From positions 1 to 64,000 of the forward strand of contig WRCY01000007.1 of NCBI GenBank assembly GCA_009783695.1: a stretch of 64,000 nt of DNA, written 5' to 3'. Below are positions 53,290 through 60,948 of this stretch, one piece after another. The stretch's first letter is position 1. Each line of letters opens with the position of its first letter. The position numbers and the translations under genes were made by a program. The notes under the pieces are model-generated. The model did no database searches. It was not told where the DNA came from and saw only the letters and a list, made by a program, of their open reading frames with translations. The stretch comes from Oscillospiraceae bacterium. GTDB taxonomy: Bacteria; Bacillota; Clostridia; Oscillospirales; Ruminococcaceae.

Positions 53290-53511
53290 CACCATGTCCT
53301 TCCAGCACCAAACGAATTTAAAACAACGTTTTCCCCGACAAAACAGATTTTGCTTCAAGCTTTCACCATGTCCTTCCCGCACCAAACGAATTTAAAACAG
53401 CGTTTTCCCCGACAAGACAGATTTTGCTTCAAGCTTTCACCATGTCCTTCCCGCACCAAACGAGTTTAAAACAGCGTTTTCCCTGATAAAACAGATTTTG
53501 TTTCAAGCTTT
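53290..53511 (-). repeat. Three tandem 74-bp leader repeats
   Basis: Copies at 53290-53363, 53364-53437 and 53438-53511, differing at only a few positions. On the minus strand each begins AAAGCTTGAA, has GTCGGGGAAAACG then TTGTTTTAAATTCG (or CTG), and ends GGAAGGACATGGTG. In the two upstream copies the end plus the next start forms ATG GTG AAA GCT TGA, a four-codon open frame behind its own AAGGA. Confidence 0.93.
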
Positions 53512-55153
53512 AGTCCTCCTCGCCCTCATCAAATATGCTGTCAGCCCTTTCCGTTTGTCTGTCCGACACCGCCGGCTTGTCGTAAAGGCAATTAACCGTA
53601 AACGAGTAGAATGTAAATCCCGCTTCGTCCTGCCCCTGGCTGAGCGCCGAGATTTCAAGCGCTTCTATGCTTTCAAACGTATGGAACTGGTTTATCACCA
53701 CCGCCGCCGTTTCGAGCGAGGGAACGCGCAGGTTCATAAGCACTCCCTCATTAGTGCAGACCGCCGACAGGAACAGTATATCCGAGGGCATCTTCTCCTC
53801 AAGCTCGTCAAAAAAGTCCACGAGCCCGCTGTTGTTATTCTGTATAGCTTCGTTAAGCGCGGTAAAACCTCTTTCGGCGTTCTGATACACCATATAGCTT
53901 CTGTGTTCAGATTCAACGTATCTGACAGATTCAATGTCTTTTCTTATATCTTCCAGCTCTTCGCGCAGCCTGTTGCTCTCAAAAACCGCAGACGGCGACA
54001 TTGCCGCGCCCGCAATCACGCAGGTTGCGAAAATCACGACTGCGCCGACAATGCCGTGCTCTGAGCTCTTTTTTCTTTCTTTGGTCGCCTTGTATTTATC
54101 AGGAATCAAATCAACGGGAGCGAACGTGCTTCCGTATGCAGTTATGTACTGCGAAATGAGCGCCGGGTTCCCCTGCAGCGCGGGATTCGGCGAGGCTGCG
54201 AGGAATTTGTCAAGCAGGAAAACGTCTGCTTCATTGAGTGCTGTTGAAACAGCCTCGCGAAGCCCTGCGAGATTCGCGCAGGTTCCTGCAAGAATAATAC
54301 TGTCGAGCGGCGCGCTCCACCTGCTGGAATTAAAGAAGTCCATGCTGCGCGTAATGCCGCCCACAATGCGGTTATATGCGCGGTTAATATCACTTTCGCC
54401 GAGGATTGCCTTTGTGAGAAAAGTATTTAATGGAACTGAACATTCCTTGAGTGCTTTTTCGTAGTTATTTTCGTTTTCTTCACCGTCCTTAGCGGACAGG
54501 TATGCATCTATAAACTCGTCGCCGCCCCACGGAAGCATGCGCTGCAGAATCAGCCTGTCGCCTTTTGCAATCATAATACAGGTATGGTTTCCCGTCACCG
54601 CGACGCACATCGTGACTTTACCTGTTCCGAGCGCCTTTAAAACCTGGAACTGGCTGTTTCCGCCATAATCAATGCCCTGTATGTCGAGGTTCATTTTCTC
54701 GGCAAGCTTAATGTACCCGTCAAGAAGCTGCAGCGGCGCCGCAAGCGCCATCGTGTGGGTGCCCGCGTCCTTGCCCTCGCTCACAGTCTTTAGCATGCCG
54801 TAGGAAACAAGATACCTGCTTATATCAACAGGAAAATAATCGCTCGTATTCGCTTCTATAACTTGTTTTACGCGGTTTTCTTTTAAAGGGGGGAGCATGA
54901 CCTCGCGCGTCGCCACCTTGCCGGAAACAAGCGTGAAGATAACGTTTTTCACGCCGCTCATGCCGTTTTCATGCAGCTTTGGAGTCAGCGTGCTGCCGAG
55001 CAGCCCGGCGTCGGAAATCATTCCGTCGGCAGCCGTGCCGACAGGAGTTTCAATCATGAACGCTTTCTTCAGTGTGACGTTGTTTTTCTTTTTCTCGGTC
55101 AGGCAGACTTTAACAAAGCTGTCCCCAACTTCGATATTCAAAAATTTTGCCAT
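53510..55153 (-). CDS. Fused type IV pilus protein PilM-PilN, 547 aa
   Basis: Residues 1-345 are the actin-like PilM ATPase (MAKFLNIEVGDSFVKV; LPPLKENRVKQVIEANTSDY; IDYGGNSQFQVL; LPWGGDEF; ILAGTCANLAGL). The chain continues into the PilN motif VDLIPDKYKATKE (347-359), one membrane span (GIVGAVVIFATCVIAGAAM, 367-385), a coiled coil (SNRLREELEDIRKDIE) and the PilN ferredoxin-like domain. In most bacteria these are two proteins joined by PilN's N-terminal peptide. Here the contact is made covalent. Downstream pilO is reached through three leader repeats. Confidence 0.9.
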   Translation of the reverse strand: MAKFLNIEVGDSFVKVCLTEKKKNNVTLKKAFMIETPVGTAADGMISDAGLLGSTLTPKLHENGMSGVKNVIFTLVSGKVATREVMLPPLKENRVKQVIEANTSDYFPVDISRYLVSYGMLKTVSEGKDAGTHTMALAAPLQLLDGYIKLAEKMNLDIQGIDYGGNSQFQVLKALGTGKVTMCVAVTGNHTCIMIAKGDRLILQRMLPWGGDEFIDAYLSAKDGEENENNYEKALKECSVPLNTFLTKAILGESDINRAYNRIVGGITRSMDFFNSSRWSAPLDSIILAGTCANLAGLREAVSTALNEADVFLLDKFLAASPNPALQGNPALISQYITAYGSTFAPVDLIPDKYKATKERKKSSEHGIVGAVVIFATCVIAGAAMSPSAVFESNRLREELEDIRKDIESVRYVESEHRSYMVYQNAERGFTALNEAIQNNNSGLVDFFDELEEKMPSDILFLSAVCTNEGVLMNLRVPSLETAAVVINQFHTFESIEALEISALSQGQDEAGFTFYSFTVNCLYDKPAVSDRQTERADSIFDEGEED

Positions 55154-55186
55154 AAGAACTCCCTAAAAGTAATTTCGCGAGAAAAT

Positions 55187-55212
55187 TAAGGCGGATGCGG
55201 ACACCCGCCTTA
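55187..55212 (-). terminator. Attenuator-like hairpin after pilA
   Basis: Minus strand TAAGGCGG...CCGCCTTA, 8-bp stem followed by ATTTTCTC, a weak T-tract. Placed after the major pilin gene, it may let most transcripts stop there so that pilin is made in excess. Confidence 0.65.
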
Positions 55213-55233
55213 CATTACTTACAATAATATTAC

Positions 55234-55761
55234 TTATGATTTATGGTCGATATCCCCGATATTTCTGACCATTCTTTCAAAATCAGTACGCGACGAACCT
55301 GTGGTGGGCATACCGTTCGTTTCAATACTTATTTCACCACTGCCGTCGGAATTTAATGAATATACCATTGCAATTGATGTGGCTGTTTTGACTAAGTTTG
55401 AACGGGCGGTTTCATTGCTGCCGATTATACCTACAATAGAATTTGTGATTGCTGTTAAATCATCACTTGTTGCAGTGCTGATAACGGCAAGAGCACCTGT
55501 AGCTGTAGTCCATGTAACAGTGATATGGGCGCCGCTACCGGACGGAATAGCATCTTCAAGGAAAGGGTCGAGGGTGGTATTCTGGATTGCGTTGGCTATG
55601 CTGTTAATTGTCTGCACGTCTGAGGACTGGCGCGAACGTTCGACATATCTGATGTACTGCGGCGCGAGGATACCTACAAGAACTGCCATGATTGCGATAA
55701 CAATCAGCAGTTCCACGAGCGAGAAGCCCTTTTTGCTTTTGAGTTGTTGAAGTTTTTTCAT
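55234..55761 (-). CDS. pilA: Major type IV pilin
   Basis: Classical prepilin: basic leader MKKLQQLKSKKG, cleavage before F of FSLVELLIVIAIMAVLVGIL with Glu5 of the mature pilin, then a long helix (YVERSRQSSDVQTINSIANA) and a sheet-rich head with many Thr/Ser residues. 175 aa. AGGAG precedes the ATG. Lies just after pilC and before the hairpin at 55187-55212, the position expected of the abundant subunit. Confidence 0.92.
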   Translation of the reverse strand: MKKLQQLKSKKGFSLVELLIVIAIMAVLVGILAPQYIRYVERSRQSSDVQTINSIANAIQNTTLDPFLEDAIPSGSGAHITVTWTTATGALAVISTATSDDLTAITNSIVGIIGSNETARSNLVKTATSIAMVYSLNSDGSGEISIETNGMPTTGSSRTDFERMVRNIGDIDHKS

Positions 55762-55830
55762 GTTATTTTCTCCTATAAAATTTGATGTATATATTTTATC
55801 GGCAGCTTTCGCCGAAAAATAACTAAAAGA

Positions 55831-57048
55831 CTATATGGCGTCAAGCGCGTCGTACATTGCGCTCATCGGGAGCAGAACCGAAATCACCAGCGTCCCCACT
55901 ATGCCCGCCATAACTATGATAATCGCCGGCTCCATCGCCGCCATGAGCGACTGAGTGACGTTCTTTACTTCCTCGTCGTAATAATCGGCAAGCTTGTTCA
56001 GCATACCCTCGATTCCGCCGGTGTTTTCGCCGATTTTAAGCATATGGTGGACAAGCGGCGGGAACATCGCAGAGCGCTGAATCGGCTCGGAAAGATTGTT
56101 GCCCATAGCAACCTCTTCCTTGGCGGCGAGCAGCGCGTTCTTGAAATGTATGTTGGTCATGGTCGACGCGGTAATGTCAATAGCCTCAATCAACGGGATT
56201 CCCGCCGCAATCAGCGTGGAGAGCGTACGCGCCATTCTCGCGCAGGCGGTTTTTATGACAAGATTACCAAACAGCGGCAGCCGAAGCACAAATCGTCCGA
56301 GGAACTGCGTTCCCACTCTGCTTTTCGCGATATTTACAACAAATATAATAAACAAAGCTAACACCGCCGCAACTATGTACCAGTATGAAAGCAGGAAGTT
56401 ACTTGCACTGAGGACCGCCACCGTTATTCCCGGAAGCCCCTGGTCCATGTCCGCGAACATATCCTCAAACGACGGGATTACAAATATCAGCAGCATAGCG
56501 ACCACCGCGACCGCCACAATCGCAAGCGAGGCGGGATAAATCGTTGCTTTTTTCATGTTCGCCTTGAGTGCGGCGTCCTTCTCGAACCGCTCTGCCATTC
56601 GGGTAAACGAGATTCCGAGGCTTCCCGAAGCTTCGCCAGCTTCCACCATTGTTACGAATATATCGGTAAATATATTGCGGTTTACCCGCATCGCGCCCGC
56701 CAGCGATTCGCCTTTTTCAACTTCCGTGCGCGTTTCCCATATAATACGGCTTAGGCACTTGTTTTCGGTCTGCTCGCCCAGCATTTCAAGCGTGGATAAA
56801 ATATTAACCCCCGCCGAGAGTATGCTTACAAACTGGCGGCAGAAAACTGCCATGTCGCGCGATTTCGGTTTTTTTTCAAAGAATTTAAGGTTTATGTCTT
56901 TCGATATGGCGAGAGAATCAACAAGCGATACCGGAATAAGCTCATTTTGCTTGAGCCATTCCGACGCTTCTTCCCGGCTCGCCGAATCAACGGTGCCCTT
57001 TTTCTCTTTTCCCTCTTTATCAACTGCCAAATAACTAAATATAGGCAA
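55831..57048 (-). CDS. pilC: Type IV pilus inner-membrane platform protein
   Basis: GspF/PilC fold with two repeated cytoplasmic domains (FCRQFVSILSAGVNILSTLEML; CARMARTLSTLIAAGIPLIEAI) and three spans (ASLAIVAVAVVAMLLIFVIP; WYIVAAVLALFIIFVVNI; PAIIIVMAGIVGTLVISVLLP). N-terminal YLAVDKEGKEKKGTVDSASR is the usual opening. TTG at 57048 is chosen as start (PIFSYLAV...) because GGGGAGGG lies 8 bases before it; the ATG-initiated longer frame (57183) would reach into the promoter. Confidence 0.92.
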   Translation of the reverse strand: MPIFSYLAVDKEGKEKKGTVDSASREEASEWLKQNELIPVSLVDSLAISKDINLKFFEKKPKSRDMAVFCRQFVSILSAGVNILSTLEMLGEQTENKCLSRIIWETRTEVEKGESLAGAMRVNRNIFTDIFVTMVEAGEASGSLGISFTRMAERFEKDAALKANMKKATIYPASLAIVAVAVVAMLLIFVIPSFEDMFADMDQGLPGITVAVLSASNFLLSYWYIVAAVLALFIIFVVNIAKSRVGTQFLGRFVLRLPLFGNLVIKTACARMARTLSTLIAAGIPLIEAIDITASTMTNIHFKNALLAAKEEVAMGNNLSEPIQRSAMFPPLVHHMLKIGENTGGIEGMLNKLADYYDEEVKNVTQSLMAAMEPAIIIVMAGIVGTLVISVLLPMSAMYDALDAI

Positions 57049-57118
57049 AACCGAATCCCTCCCCTCTACATATAATATAGTGAGCGCATTAATAAAACAA
57101 GACCCGTAACTGATTATT

Positions 57119-57147
57119 ATTATAGCATGATTCATTTTTTTTGTCAA
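57119..57147 (-). promoter_or_regulatory. Type IV pilus operon promoter
   Basis: Minus strand TTGACA (57142-57147), 17-base spacer, TATAAT (57119-57124), 71 bases before the pilC TTG. No riboswitch fits in the leader. Confidence 0.9.
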
Positions 57148-57305
57148 TATATTGTTTAAAATGGGGTATTTTACATAATTCATACTAAATATCCAATAAA
57201 AGAAATGACAAAATTTGCCTTATTTATCCATCATTTTGTGTTAACATTTTTTCGCTTTTTATTGATTATTTTATGTAGTAATTATGTCATGTTTTTTATT
57301 AATCC

Positions 57306-57476
57306 TATAATCAATTAACTTCAAAAATGTTCTGGCATTTTTGAAGACGCGGCAAATGCCGCGTAAGCCGCAAAGCGGCTTAATTCGATTACATAGCCGA
57401 TTGCGCGCCTGCGGCGCGTCAGCAAACGAGTTTGCTGCGAAAATGCGGAGCATTTTTCAAGTTAATCGGCTATATA
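57306..57476 (+). repeat. Hairpin-array MITE-like element, copy 2
   Basis: Near-identical to 25668-25839 in order and sequence of hairpins: terminal TATAATCAATTAACTT and AAGTTAATCGGCTATATA, with GCGGCAAATGCCGC, AAGCCGCAAAGCGGCTT, GCGCGCCTGCGGCGCG, CAGCAAACGAGTTTGCTG and AAAATGCGGAGCATTTTT. Differences in one arm are usually matched in the other, so the stems are conserved. The AT-rich 57184-57305 to its left shows nothing else. Confidence 0.85.
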
Positions 57477-57478
57477 TG

Positions 57479-57507
57479 CAAAAAGGGCGAAATCATCGCC
57501 CTTTTTA
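57479..57507. terminator. Terminator of the 63-aa gene
   Basis: AAAAAGGGCGA-AATCA-TCGCCCTTTTT, 11-bp stem with tracts on both sides. Follows the leftward 63-aa gene. Confidence 0.93.
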
Positions 57508-57535
57508 TCATTTGTTTGTAAACACGCCCGTAACG

Positions 57536-57727
57536 TTATCTGTACTGGTTTAAATAATTCCGGTTCTTCGGGATTCGCGGGACTTGCGCTTCCTGTGCCT
57601 CGCTTGATTTAATCGCCTCCTGCTTGGTGAATTTTGCCTTACCCTGCAGCTCCTCTACGGGTGCAACCTCGTTCAGCGGCGGCTTCATGAAGTCGGTTTC
57701 TGGGCGTTTCATGCCTTTTTTCGCCAT
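57536..57727 (-). CDS. Small basic hypothetical protein, 63 aa
   Basis: Reads MAKKGMKRPETDFMKPPLNE, then a charged, probably unfolded chain ending VPRIPKNRNYLNQYR. AAAGGA lies 9 bases upstream of the ATG and a clean terminator follows, so it is likely a real monocistronic gene. No domain recognised. Confidence 0.6.
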   Translation of the reverse strand: MAKKGMKRPETDFMKPPLNEVAPVEELQGKAKFTKQEAIKSSEAQEAQVPRIPKNRNYLNQYR

Positions 57728-57749
57728 TTAAGCTTTTCCTTTCACTCAA

Positions 57750-57922
57750 GTATAGTTGATTAACTTGAAAAACCGCTTTACGGTTTTTCCGGCAAGCAAA
57801 GCTTGCCGCCCGCGCTGTAAGCGCGTAATCAACTATACAATTAAATTAAGCCGCTGCGCGGCTGTGCGGCAACCGCCGCACCTTAAAAATGATAACGCAT
57901 TTTCAAGTTAATTAATTATAAT
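57750..57922 (+). repeat. Composite hairpin-array element, copy 3
   Basis: Left half (57750-57838) has perfect 13-bp ends, GTATAGTTGATTA / TAATCAACTATAC, enclosing AAAAACCGCTTTACGGTTTTT, GGCAAGCAAAGCTTGCC and GCGCTGTAAGCGC hairpins. Right half (57843-57922) matches 6741-6819. Two modules appear joined. Confidence 0.8.
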
Positions 57923-57986
57923 CACAATTGAATTAAATCCTCGCCTTTTTCTTTTATTATCCGACAATTTGCAAATATTATACAAG

Positions 57987-58015
57987 TTGACAAGAAGATG
58001 AATTCGTGCTATACT
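57987..58015 (+). promoter_or_regulatory. Promoter for the SCP2 gene
   Basis: TTGACA (57987-57992), 17-base spacer, TATACT (58010-58015), 38 bases before the ATG. Confidence 0.88.
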
Positions 58016-58052
58016 TTTAAACAGACATTTTATTTTACAGGAGGAATTCATT

Positions 58053-58394
58053 ATGGCAGCAGCAATGATTCCGCTCGAGAATATTCTTGCGGATATTAAG
58101 GGCAAAACGGCAAACTTTAACGGGAGCAATTATCACGGGTTTTTGGCGCTTCAGGTGAACCTGACCGATATTAACAAGGTGTTTTATGTAGAAGTTAAAG
58201 AGCATAAGCTTACTATTGAGCCTTTTGAGTATAATGACCGTCAGGCGAAAATGTCGATGACATCGTCCAATTTCTCAAAAATGATTAACGGGCAGCTCAA
58301 CGGCACGACGGCGTTCCTGACCGGAAAGCTTAAAATCGAAGGCAGCATTGAAAAGTGCAAGGAGCTGACGGCGCTGCTCGGCGGCAGGGCATAA
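58053..58394 (+). CDS. SCP2 sterol-carrier-like domain protein, 113 aa
   Basis: Single SCP2 fold: YHGFLALQVNLTDINKVFYV, KLTIEPFEYNDRQAKMSMTS, then KMINGQLNGTTAFLTGKLKI with EGSIEKCKELTALL, the typical ligand-tunnel end. Small cytoplasmic lipid-binding protein; bacterial members bind fatty acids or act next to other lipid enzymes. AGGAGG precedes the ATG. Possibly co-transcribed with the lipoprotein downstream. Confidence 0.88.
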   Translation: MAAAMIPLENILADIKGKTANFNGSNYHGFLALQVNLTDINKVFYVEVKEHKLTIEPFEYNDRQAKMSMTSSNFSKMINGQLNGTTAFLTGKLKIEGSIEKCKELTALLGGRA

Positions 58395-58460
58395 TAAAGC
58401 AAACTTACGGGCGGCCGGCGCAATGCGCATGCCGCCTTTACAAATTTCAGAGAGGGCAGC

Positions 58461-58880
58461 ATGAGAAGGTTTTTATTACCGGTTTTAATCGCCGTATTCT
58501 ATGCAGGGTGTGCGGCTGCGGACGACGCGGGCATCCGGGACGGCGAGGTTCAAATTCCGATTGTAGGCATGTCGCGTGACTGGCTGTTTACCGATGGTAG
58601 CGAGATGGGACTTGAAGATTTAAGGCGGGTGAGCGGAGAAATACCCGATTTGCTCATAAGCGACTTGTTCCCTTATAAGGGCATGAATGTTTCGTCAAGC
58701 ACAGAAACTTTTAACGTAATAATCTCGGTGGAGAGCGCCGGTTCCCTGCAGGTATACGCAGGAAGCGACTATGTTATAACCTCCATGACGTTTAAAACGG
58801 TGTCGCAGACTGTGCCGCTTAATCTGCTGACAGAGGCGCAGCGGCTGGATGAATATATAGACGGTGAATACACGCCTTAA
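58461..58880 (+). CDS. Hypothetical lipoprotein, 139 aa
   Basis: Lipoprotein signal MRRFLLPVLIAVFYAGC (lipobox YAGC). The mature part begins AAADDAGIRDGEV and has a sheet-rich body with VITSMTFKTVSQTVPLNLL. AGAGGG lies upstream. No family recognised. Follows SCP2 by 66 bases, same strand. Confidence 0.75.
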   Translation: MRRFLLPVLIAVFYAGCAAADDAGIRDGEVQIPIVGMSRDWLFTDGSEMGLEDLRRVSGEIPDLLISDLFPYKGMNVSSSTETFNVIISVESAGSLQVYAGSDYVITSMTFKTVSQTVPLNLLTEAQRLDEYIDGEYTP

Positions 58881-58897
58881 TTATTTTTCCGTTTCTA

Positions 58898-58926
58898 TTG
58901 ACAAGTACTATAATTTATGATAATAT
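58898..58926 (+). promoter_or_regulatory. rpsF-ssb-rpsR operon promoter
   Basis: TTGACA (58898-58903), 17-base spacer, TAATAT (58921-58926). A leader of about 85 nt follows with a possible stem (GCGCTGTAAACCGCGC). A ribosomal-protein autoregulatory leader could lie here but was not identified. Confidence 0.85.
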
Positions 58927-59017
58927 GTATAGGCTATCCGAAAATTACAATTTAAGGAAGCTATCCTTGCTCGCGCTGTAAACCGCGCGGGACAAAGTCC
59001 AAAAGGAGGTTAAAGTA

Positions 59018-59362
59018 ATGGCTAAAATCAAAGAGAAGTACGAGGCGGTAGTAGTTTTTTCCGTTAAGGACGAAGAGGCTGTGCCTGCGCTTGTGCTCAA
59101 GTTTTCCGATTTGCTCCGGGAAAGAGCCGAGCTCGTAAGCATCGATGAGTGGGGCAAGCGCAGGCTTGCTTATCCGATTAACTACGAGAACGAAGGCTAC
59201 TACGTGCTGTACAACTTCGACGCTACGCCCGACGTTCCGGTCGAGTTCGAGCGCGTAATCAATATTACGGAAAGCGTTTTACGCTCGATGGTTGTTTTGC
59301 GGCAGGGCGAAGACGGCAAAAGCGTTAAACAAGACGACACACCTGCGCCGTCAGACGATTAA
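59018..59362 (+). CDS. rpsF: 30S ribosomal protein bS6
   Basis: Binds with bS18 to the platform of the 30S subunit. N-terminal KYEAVVVFSVKDEEAVPALV, then DEWGKRRLAYPINYENEGYY (the conserved WGKRRLAYPI word) and VINITESVLRSMVVL. 114 aa with a charged tail. AAAGGAGG before the ATG. First gene of rpsF-ssb-rpsR, the common Firmicutes order. Confidence 0.97.
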   Translation: MAKIKEKYEAVVVFSVKDEEAVPALVLKFSDLLRERAELVSIDEWGKRRLAYPINYENEGYYVLYNFDATPDVPVEFERVINITESVLRSMVVLRQGEDGKSVKQDDTPAPSDD

Positions 59363-59382
59363 CGGAAAGGAAAAAGACTTTT

Positions 59383-59898
59383 ATGTACAATCGAGTTATT
59401 TTGATGGGCAGAATATGCCATGACCTTGAATTAAAGTCAACGCCCAACGGCGTCCCCGTACTATCGTTCAGACTCGCGGTGGAGCGTAATTATCAGGTTA
59501 AGGGCGAGGAGCGGAAGTCTGACTTCTTCAACATCGTCGCCTGGCGCAACAACGCGGAATTCATCAGCAGGTATTTTTTCAAGGGCAGAATGATTCTGCT
59601 CGACGGCGAGCTGCAAACGCGGCAGTATACCGATAAAAACAACGTACAGCGCGATATAGTTGAGATTATCGTTGACCACGCGAGCTTCACGGGTGAGCCC
59701 AAGGCTCAGCAGCAGGGCGGCGGCTATCAAAACAGCTATCCCAGTTACCAAAATAATCAGCAGGGCGGTTATCAGAGCGGATACAGCCAGCCGCAGCCGG
59801 CTCCCTTGCCGAGCGCCTCGCAGCCTGCCGTGCTGTCGCAGGGCGACGCGCAGGACTTCGTTGATAACGCCGCATCTGATGACGACTATCCGTTTTAA
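59383..59898 (+). CDS. ssb: Single-stranded DNA-binding protein
   Basis: OB-fold (residues 1-105: MYNRVILMGRICHDLELKST, FNIVAWRNNAEFISRYFFKG, ILLDGELQTRQYTDKN), a Gln/Gly/Tyr-rich linker, and the acidic tip SDDDYPF that recruits replication and repair proteins. 171 aa. Coats single-stranded DNA. Between rpsF and rpsR. Confidence 0.97.
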   Translation: MYNRVILMGRICHDLELKSTPNGVPVLSFRLAVERNYQVKGEERKSDFFNIVAWRNNAEFISRYFFKGRMILLDGELQTRQYTDKNNVQRDIVEIIVDHASFTGEPKAQQQGGGYQNSYPSYQNNQQGGYQSGYSQPQPAPLPSASQPAVLSQGDAQDFVDNAASDDDYPF

Positions 59899-59966
59899 CA
59901 CAAGGGGATAGCGGGGTTAATCCCCGTCAACCGCCCCCTTTACTCAACATTTAGGAGGAAAATAAA

Positions 59967-60224
59967 ATGTCCGACAGGAAGGAATTTAACGACAAAGGCG
60001 GACGCCCGATGAAGCGCGCCCGCAAAAAAGTCTGCCAGTTTTGCGTAGACAGAGCCGAGTTCATCGACTACAAAGACGTCGCAAAGCTCAAAAAGTGCAT
60101 GACCGAACGCTCGAAAATTTTACCCAGGCGCGTCACCGGCTGCTGCGCTTATCATCAGCGCGAACTCACAACGGCAATCAAAAGAGCAAGGCAAATCGCG
60201 ATTTTACCTTACGTTTCAGATTGA
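59967..60224 (+). CDS. rpsR: 30S ribosomal protein bS18
   Basis: 85 aa: [20 protein letters not shown], then [20 protein letters not shown] and IAILPYVSD. Four cysteines (CxxC...CC) mark the zinc-binding form. Binds bS6. AGGAGGA lies upstream. Ends at a strong terminator. Confidence 0.97.
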   Translation: MSDRKEFNDKGGRPMKRARKKVCQFCVDRAEFIDYKDVAKLKKCMTERSKILPRRVTGCCAYHQRELTTAIKRARQIAILPYVSD

Positions 60225-60231
60225 TTTATTT

Positions 60232-60260
60232 AAGGGTGTTTGATAAAAACACCCTTTTTT
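60232..60260 (+). terminator. Terminator of the rpsF operon
   Basis: AAGGGTGTTT-GATAA-AAACACCCTT followed by a T-tract. Confidence 0.95.
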
Positions 60261-60269
60261 ACAATCAGC

Positions 60270-60356
60270 GTGGTTGAAAATTTGAGAACAGGCAAACATA
60301 ATAGGGAAAAACGTTGTTTTCATGTAGATTTTATAAACAGAGGGCTTAATGAAAAT
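60270..60356 (+). repeat. Leader repeat family copy
   Basis: GGTTGAAAATTTGAGAAC, then AATAGGGAAAAACGTTG and TTTTCATGTAGATTTTATAA, ending CAGAGGGCTTAATGAAAAT before the yjbQ ATG. Sense orientation; lies directly after the rpsR terminator. Confidence 0.75.
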
Positions 60357-60752
60357 ATGCTTTACGAATACAAACTAAGCACTGACAGGCAGGGGTTCAG
60401 CAATATTACAAAATGCCTTTATCAAGCGTTCGGAAAAAGCAGTGTTAAAGATGGGTTATGCGTGGTTTTCTGCCCGCATACAACGGCGGGAATCACCATA
60501 AACGAAAACGCCGACCCCGATGTTGTGCGGGATATGCTGCTCGGCTTGGATAAGGCGTACCCTGACCGTGCGGAGTTTCGGCACGCCGAGGGGAACAGCT
60601 CCGCACACCTGAAAGCGACAGCAGTCGGGAGCAGCGCGAATGTTATAATTGCGCAGGGGAAGCTGATGCTCGGAATGTGGCAGGGGGTTTATTTCTGCGA
60701 GTTTGACGGACCGAGGAACAGGACGTTTTATGTGAAGATTATCGGTTCATAA
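60357..60752 (+). CDS. yjbQ: YjbQ/UPF0047 family protein, 131 aa
   Basis: The true start is the ATG at 60357 (MLYEYKLSTDRQGF); the upstream reading from 60240 comes from the terminator and leader repeat. Family words: CVVFCPHTTAGITINENADP, FRHAEGNSSAHLKATAVGSS, IAQGKLMLGMWQGVYFCEFD, FYVKII. A small trimeric metal-binding fold reported to have weak thiamine-phosphate synthase activity. True role uncertain. Confidence 0.9.
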   Translation: MLYEYKLSTDRQGFSNITKCLYQAFGKSSVKDGLCVVFCPHTTAGITINENADPDVVRDMLLGLDKAYPDRAEFRHAEGNSSAHLKATAVGSSANVIIAQGKLMLGMWQGVYFCEFDGPRNRTFYVKIIGS

Positions 60753-60785
60753 TGATGTTGCATTACAACACACTTTATACGATTC

Positions 60786-60815
60786 AGGCACATTTCGGTG
60801 TGCCTTTTGTTTTTG
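60786..60815 (+). terminator. Terminator after yjbQ
   Basis: AGGCACA-TTTCGG-TGTGCCT followed by TTTGTTTTTG. Confidence 0.92.
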
Positions 60816-60910
60816 TAATATTCCGGTATTCTTCATATCGTGCTGCAATATATTTGCAAAATGTTATGTGAGGAAAAAAGCAAGGGGGCTTAAAGTTCTG
60901 TCAATCGGGG

Positions 60911-60939
60911 TTGAAAATTCTGCCAATCTGTGTTATAAT
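60911..60939 (+). promoter_or_regulatory. Promoter upstream of the Clp gene region
   Basis: TTGAAA (60911-60916), 17-base spacer, TATAAT (60934-60939). The following TGTTATAATAA..TCAC (60931-60947) is repeated at 61090-61106, on the other side of a hairpin array. Confidence 0.75.
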
Positions 60940-60948
60940 AAAATCACA

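Noticed and set aside
53290-53511. Regularly repeated units suggesting a CRISPR array
   Set aside because: The repeats are directly adjacent 74-bp copies with no unique spacers, no cas genes, and they match the dispersed leader family.
53498-54064. 188-codon frame antisense to the pilM-pilN gene
   Set aside because: Shadow frame rich in Arg/His/Val typical of the complement of GC-biased coding sequence; no family features.
58927-59017. Ribosomal-protein autoregulatory leader before rpsF
   Set aside because: A small stem is visible but the specific S6:S18 binding motif could not be recognised with confidence by eye.
60240-60356. N-terminal extension of YjbQ
   Set aside because: These codons come from the rpsR terminator and a leader repeat; the family starts at the ATG at 60357 with a ribosome site just upstream.
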